From an uncultured Acetobacteroides sp. (GTDB taxonomy: Bacteria; Bacteroidota; Bacteroidia; Bacteroidales; ZOR0009), in assembly GCF_963678165.1 (NCBI RefSeq), contig NZ_OY782755.1, positions 4,077,501-4,141,500 of the forward strand: a stretch of DNA of 64,000 nucleotides, written 5' to 3'. Positions 60,567 to 64,000 of this stretch are shown here, piece by piece (positions within the stretch are counted from its first letter, which is position 1; each line of letters begins with the position of its first letter). A model generated the notes under the pieces. The model did not search any database and was not told where the DNA came from. It saw only the letters and a program-made list of their open reading frames with translations. A program made the position numbers and the translations under genes.

Positions 60567-61229
60567 CTATTTCCCGCGCTTAAGGAAGAAAATGAATTCA
60601 TTTCCAGTTTTCTCCATATTGGCGGCAATTTTGTCTATCCTGTTATTTAACAAGTGGTAGCCAATAAAAGCAATAATACCAACTAGCAACCCAGCTGCCG
60701 AACAAATCATTTTCTGGTAAAGACCATCGGAAATAGTTCCAATGCTCAAGTTGTCGGTTATCGAAATGGTGTAAAATATCTTGATAACCCCCATGATCGT
60801 TCCTAAGAACCCAAGCATTGGGGCAATAGATGCAACCAAAGCAAGCAGGTTCATTCTATTTTCAAGGTAAAGGAGAACTTCTCTCGACTTTGCTTCCATC
60901 GCTTCGCGAATATCTTCAATCGAGTAATCCATGTAACGGATACCCTCTCCAATTAGCTGCGATAGTGGTTGATTATTTTTTTGGCAATAGATTAGTGCTG
61001 AGTTTGATTTGCCATCCGAGATGTAATTTTTCACCTCTTTTATTAGCAAACTATCCTCTTTACTTGCGCCATGAATAACCACAAATCTGTCAAAAATAAC
61101 GAAGATGGCAACTAGTGAAAGTAGTGCTATGGGGATAAGAATCCATCCTCCTTTGATAATAATATCGAAGTAGTTACCGTTTGCTACGGCAGCAGGAACC
61201 TGGGCCGCTAACATTTCGAAACCTTTCAT
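60567..61229 (-). CDS. exbB: ExbB/MotA/TolQ-family proton channel protein
   Basis: The 220-residue protein has three TM helices (about 27-49, 124-150, 165-190). The region LLALVASIAPMLGFLGTIMG and SDGLYQKMICSAAGLLVGII match the MotA_TolQ_ExbB domain. It is separated from the TPR gene upstream by a strong terminator-like hairpin. Confidence 0.92.
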   Translation of the reverse strand: MKGFEMLAAQVPAAVANGNYFDIIIKGGWILIPIALLSLVAIFVIFDRFVVIHGASKEDSLLIKEVKNYISDGKSNSALIYCQKNNQPLSQLIGEGIRYMDYSIEDIREAMEAKSREVLLYLENRMNLLALVASIAPMLGFLGTIMGVIKIFYTISITDNLSIGTISDGLYQKMICSAAGLLVGIIAFIGYHLLNNRIDKIAANMEKTGNEFIFFLKRGK

Positions 61230-61246
61230 TGCAAGTGATTATAATT

Positions 61247-61284
61247 AAAAAAGGCACAGGTCATAACTATCATATGACCTGTGC
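61247..61284 (-). terminator. intra-cluster rho-independent terminator/attenuator
   Basis: On the minus strand GCACAGGTCATA-7 nt-TATGACCTGTGC (perfect 12-bp stem) is followed by CTTTTTTAATT. It lies between the TPR gene (upstream) and exbB (downstream). Confidence 0.85.
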
Positions 61285-61297
61285 GACCATGAAAACA

Positions 61298-62935
61298 TTA
61301 CTTTAATCCAGATAAGGCTGCTTTTGCCTTATCATTAGTAGGATCAAGTAAGAGTACTTTTCCAAAGGAGGCTTTAAAGTTAGCCATATCATTTTTCAGG
61401 TAATACTGATATCCAATATAGAGGTATGCTTCAGCTAACTCTCTTTTCCTTTCAACTTTTGCAGGATCGAGTTTTGGTTCACCTTTTGGTTCAAGAATTT
61501 CTATAACTTTTTCATAATAAGGTTTCGCTAAACCTTGAGTACTTGTTGGGTCAAAAGATGAATTTACTCGCGCTCTATAAATGTAACCTAGGTAACTGTC
61601 AGGTTGCTTCTCAGTGAAAATTGAAAATAAGCTATCAGCCTTATGTAAGTACGCTACTTTAGTCAACGAGTCTAACTTCTCGCTATTACCTGCATAGTAG
61701 TTTTCTTTTGCCCATTCGAAGTAACCCGATGGGCTAAGATTAGCCTTTTCACCATATAACTGTTCGAATATATCTGCAGACTTATCATACCTCTTCATTT
61801 TCTGATACAAGGATTGGATTTCGCGCGTCATAGCAATCCTATTTTTAGGAGTAATTGCCTTCCCAAAGTATGTTATGGCAAGTGAATCATTCCCAGCGCC
61901 CGAAAGTAATCTTGCATAGTACTCGTTATCACTTTGCAGAATATCATCCGGTTTCGCATTAGCCAAGAACTGCTCCATTACCTTTACACCATTTGCATAG
62001 TCTTTAGTTTCGAATAAGTTGTAGGCTAAAACTCTGTTAGCAACTGGACTCGTAGGATTTAATGCCTGAGCCTGCTTTACTATTTCTAGTGATTTGTTGT
62101 AGTCCTTGTTGAAGAATAAGATAAGTGCATAACGAACTAGATCGTTGTATGAAGGTTCTCCAGCAGCAAAAAATTTTGCATATGATTTTTCAGCATCAGC
62201 AAATTTGCCCTGTGCGTAGTAAACCTCTCCACGCTCTTTGTGAACAGGGAAGTAGGTCGAATCTAGCTGGTAAAGGTTATTGAAAGCATCCAACGATTGT
62301 TGGTAGTTCCCACTCTTAACGTAGATTCTCCCAAGCTTAAGGAAAGCCTCTTTGCTCGCCTTATCGTAGTAGATGGCAGTTTCGTATTTGGTTGCTGCTT
62401 CACCGATCTTCTTTTGATTTAAAAGAATATCTCCTTCGGTGATATAGATGCCTGCAAAGTTCTTATTTATGCTTTTTGCTTTATTAAGATAATCGTTGGC
62501 ATCTTCGACATTGGGGGTTGCTTGGTTCATGTAAGCAGCATAGATGGCCATCCAGAGAGCAGGATTCTTTTTTTCGGAACTAATAGACTTAGCCTTCTTA
62601 AAGTTAGTCTCAGCCGTCTTTGTATCTCCGCTAGATAAGGCTATTTCACCCAATCCTACATAGGCAAATGCATTCTCAGGATTAACCTCTAGTCCCTTTT
62701 GATAGTATATGGCAGCAGAGTCTTTAATTCCCTGATTTTGGTAATTTTTGCCTAGAAGATAGTAGGCTTGATCTTTGTTTGCTCCGTTGAGTTCTTTTAG
62801 AAGATATTTTTTTGCTAGAACGAAGTTTCCATCGTTAAAGTAAAGAAGACCTTTCGTAAAGTCTTGTGCCATAGCGCTAGTTCCACATAGGACTGCTACA
62901 ACTGCAAGAGTAAGTAAATATCTTTTTGCTTTCAT
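61298..62935 (-). CDS. TPR-repeat protein of the TonB/PstS cluster
   Basis: The 545-residue protein has a signal peptide (1-23, ending GTSAMA) and about ten TPR units (for example AYYLLGKNYQNQGIKDSAAI, AFAYVGLGEIALSSGDTKTA, AFLKLGRIYVKSGNYQQSLD). It is periplasmic. Similar TPR genes accompany exbB/exbD and a PstS-like gene in many Bacteroidota. It begins 10 bp behind the PstS-like gene. Confidence 0.85.
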   Translation of the reverse strand: MKAKRYLLTLAVVAVLCGTSAMAQDFTKGLLYFNDGNFVLAKKYLLKELNGANKDQAYYLLGKNYQNQGIKDSAAIYYQKGLEVNPENAFAYVGLGEIALSSGDTKTAETNFKKAKSISSEKKNPALWMAIYAAYMNQATPNVEDANDYLNKAKSINKNFAGIYITEGDILLNQKKIGEAATKYETAIYYDKASKEAFLKLGRIYVKSGNYQQSLDAFNNLYQLDSTYFPVHKERGEVYYAQGKFADAEKSYAKFFAAGEPSYNDLVRYALILFFNKDYNKSLEIVKQAQALNPTSPVANRVLAYNLFETKDYANGVKVMEQFLANAKPDDILQSDNEYYARLLSGAGNDSLAITYFGKAITPKNRIAMTREIQSLYQKMKRYDKSADIFEQLYGEKANLSPSGYFEWAKENYYAGNSEKLDSLTKVAYLHKADSLFSIFTEKQPDSYLGYIYRARVNSSFDPTSTQGLAKPYYEKVIEILEPKGEPKLDPAKVERKRELAEAYLYIGYQYYLKNDMANFKASFGKVLLLDPTNDKAKAALSGLK

Positions 62936-62945
62936 GGTTATTTAT

Positions 62946-63899
62946 TTACAATGGATAGTCATTGCTTACTTTTACAACCCTTAAGGGTTGTGTTGCTGGA
63001 ACTAATCCAGACTTAAGGATGATGCGCTGCCCCCTATCGCTGGATAGGAATGAGGCAAATCCTGTTGGTACACCAGAGCTAGGATCGGTAGCAATGGAAT
63101 AGATGATCCTACTAAGCGGATAGTCCTTGGTTGCCAAGTAAGCTTGGTAGGGTTGGTAGCTGTTGTCGGAGGTTGGATTTTTGGCGTACGAAACAGCCAT
63201 TACTCTTATCCGATCAAGGAAGCCCATGCATTGGGCATTATTTCGGTTGCTAATCCAATTAACACCAATGATCCCAATAGCATTTGGATTTTTTGCAACG
63301 TAATTAATAACCTCCTCATTTTTGCTAAGTGCAGAAATCTGGGCCGATAGACTTTTACCTTCACAAAGTGAGTCGAGAAGGTAACGGACTGTGCTAGAGT
63401 TTTGGTTGTCGAAGATAATCTTCACTTTCCCAAGTCCCGATCCGCTGGCAATTTGGTTCCAGTTAGTAATTCCACCCGTTAGCAACTGACGGATCTGATC
63501 AACCGAAATAAGGCTATCCTTATTCTGGCGGTTGATGATTAGCGCAATGCCATCGGTTGCAATTTTCGAAATGCGTGGAACTAACTTTTTTTGTTGGAGT
63601 GCAGCCTTTTCCCTTTCAGTTAGCAAGCGAGTGCTAATAATTAGGCGAGTTGAATCTTTCAGCAAGGCATTCATAGCATCGATTTCCGAGACAAACTTTG
63701 CAGACACCTTTGCTTTGGGGTAAATACCTTCAAAAACTTCAATTTCTTCCGAAATAATCGGTTCGAAGGTTTGGTCAACATAGATTGTGGCCAAGCCGCT
63801 AGTAGGGGAATCTTCCTTAGTGGAAGACCCCCCGCAGCTTTGAAGTAATACGATACTTGATAAGAAAAGTAGGGTAACGAAAATGTTACTTGTTTTCAT
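62946..63899 (-). CDS. PstS-like substrate-binding lipoprotein
   Basis: The 317-residue protein has a lipobox (VLLQSCGG, cysteine at 22) and a PBP-like fold of the phosphate-binding type (YVDQTFEPIISEEIEVFEGI, DGIALIINRQNKDS, ITNWNQI, and TGFASFLSSDRGQRIILKSG). In Bacteroidota such proteins sit next to ExbB/ExbD and not with pstCAB, and phosphate specificity is not certain. Its start overlaps the preceding gene by 14 bp. Confidence 0.85.
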   Translation of the reverse strand: MKTSNIFVTLLFLSSIVLLQSCGGSSTKEDSPTSGLATIYVDQTFEPIISEEIEVFEGIYPKAKVSAKFVSEIDAMNALLKDSTRLIISTRLLTEREKAALQQKKLVPRISKIATDGIALIINRQNKDSLISVDQIRQLLTGGITNWNQIASGSGLGKVKIIFDNQNSSTVRYLLDSLCEGKSLSAQISALSKNEEVINYVAKNPNAIGIIGVNWISNRNNAQCMGFLDRIRVMAVSYAKNPTSDNSYQPYQAYLATKDYPLSRIIYSIATDPSSGVPTGFASFLSSDRGQRIILKSGLVPATQPLRVVKVSNDYPL

Positions 63900-64000
63900 C
63901 TTTAATCTCCTTTACTTTTTTATAAATCCTATAAGCTCTAAAAATAGAGTAAAGAATTAGAAGAATTCCAAGTGCAGTACGCAGATTACCTGTAGAAATA
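63886..64000 (-). CDS. 3' end of a small membrane protein gene (5' end outside window)
   Basis: The minus-strand frame enters at the right edge and ends with TAA at 63886-63888, inside the start of the PstS-like gene. The visible 37 residues have a hydrophobic helix (LRTALGILLILYSIFRAYRI) and a basic tail (YKKVKEIKDENK), so this is a C-terminal or single TM segment. The overlap shows it is co-transcribed with pstS-like. Confidence 0.65.
   Translation of the reverse strand, partial: ISTGNLRTALGILLILYSIFRAYRIYKKVKEIKDENK

Overview
The window looks like a chromosomal segment of a Bacteroidota species, probably Bacteroidales. The signs are an 11-subunit complex I operon without nuoEFG, a Bacteroidota-type promoter (TTG-N19-TAATTTTG) upstream of nuoA, an ExbB/ExbD-TPR-PstS cluster, LytS/LytTR and AraC regulators, and DUF4405, DUF2225, DUF2867 and YceI family proteins. 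Most genes lack a clear Shine-Dalgarno sequence. No rRNA, tRNA or CRISPR array was recognised. Gene names come from reading motifs and family resemblance by eye; no database was searched.

Layout. 1-5 kb: a truncated LRR-like gene, two secreted YceI-like proteins and an outer-membrane barrel. 5-9.9 kb: AT-rich accessory genes, including a HEPN-STAND-cold-shock fusion and a glutaminase-like protein. 10-14 kb: a LytS/LytTR two-component pair and a three-gene membrane/DUF2867 operon. 15-17.5 kb: a trypsin-like protease next to a bacterial gasdermin, then a DUF6896 gene. 18-25 kb: flavodoxin reductase, an IS982 remnant, HxlR, AraC, SnoaL-like, a two-copy MmcQ/YjbR plus DUF5131 operon, and a GC-rich unknown. 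25.6-28.9 kb: a beta-propeller-SIR2 protein and a 2TM-CBS protein. 29-37 kb: small metabolic, secreted and redox genes. 37.5-42.5 kb: a TolC-EmrA-EmrB-like efflux operon with a divergent AraC regulator. 42.7-48 kb: a secreted metallopeptidase, a 20-21 bp tandem repeat, an Sll1717-like P-loop ATPase, a broken RAYT transposase and a one-TM protein. 49-59 kb: the nuo operon. 60-64 kb: ExbD, ExbB, TPR and PstS genes.

Two kinds of mobile architecture dominate the accessory part. (1) Six gene units (5.2-8.2, 8.6-9.4, 15.2-16.9, 17.0-17.5, 44.8-46.5 and 47.5-48.1 kb) begin with a GTTRRRY-like heptamer and end with its reverse complement (RYYYAAC), often over 8-13 bp. This is the signature of integron gene cassettes. 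One complete attC-like site of about 134 bp is present at 16896-17029. The other sites look split open by repeats, and no integrase lies in the window. Three of these cassettes carry probable antiphage or abortive-infection genes: HEPN-STAND-CSD, protease plus gasdermin, and the Sll1717-like ATPase. The SIR2 protein is a further defence candidate outside a clear cassette.

(2) A structured repeat present in about twelve copies, all readable in the same orientation, has ends identical to the flanks of the RAYT (Y1/HUH) transposase gene at 46661-47224. Most copies look like internally deleted, MITE-like derivatives that carry a strong hairpin followed by a T-tract and may act as portable terminators. 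The RAYT gene has an in-frame TGA where a Trp codon is expected. Several unrelated repeat families fill most of the remaining intergenic space.
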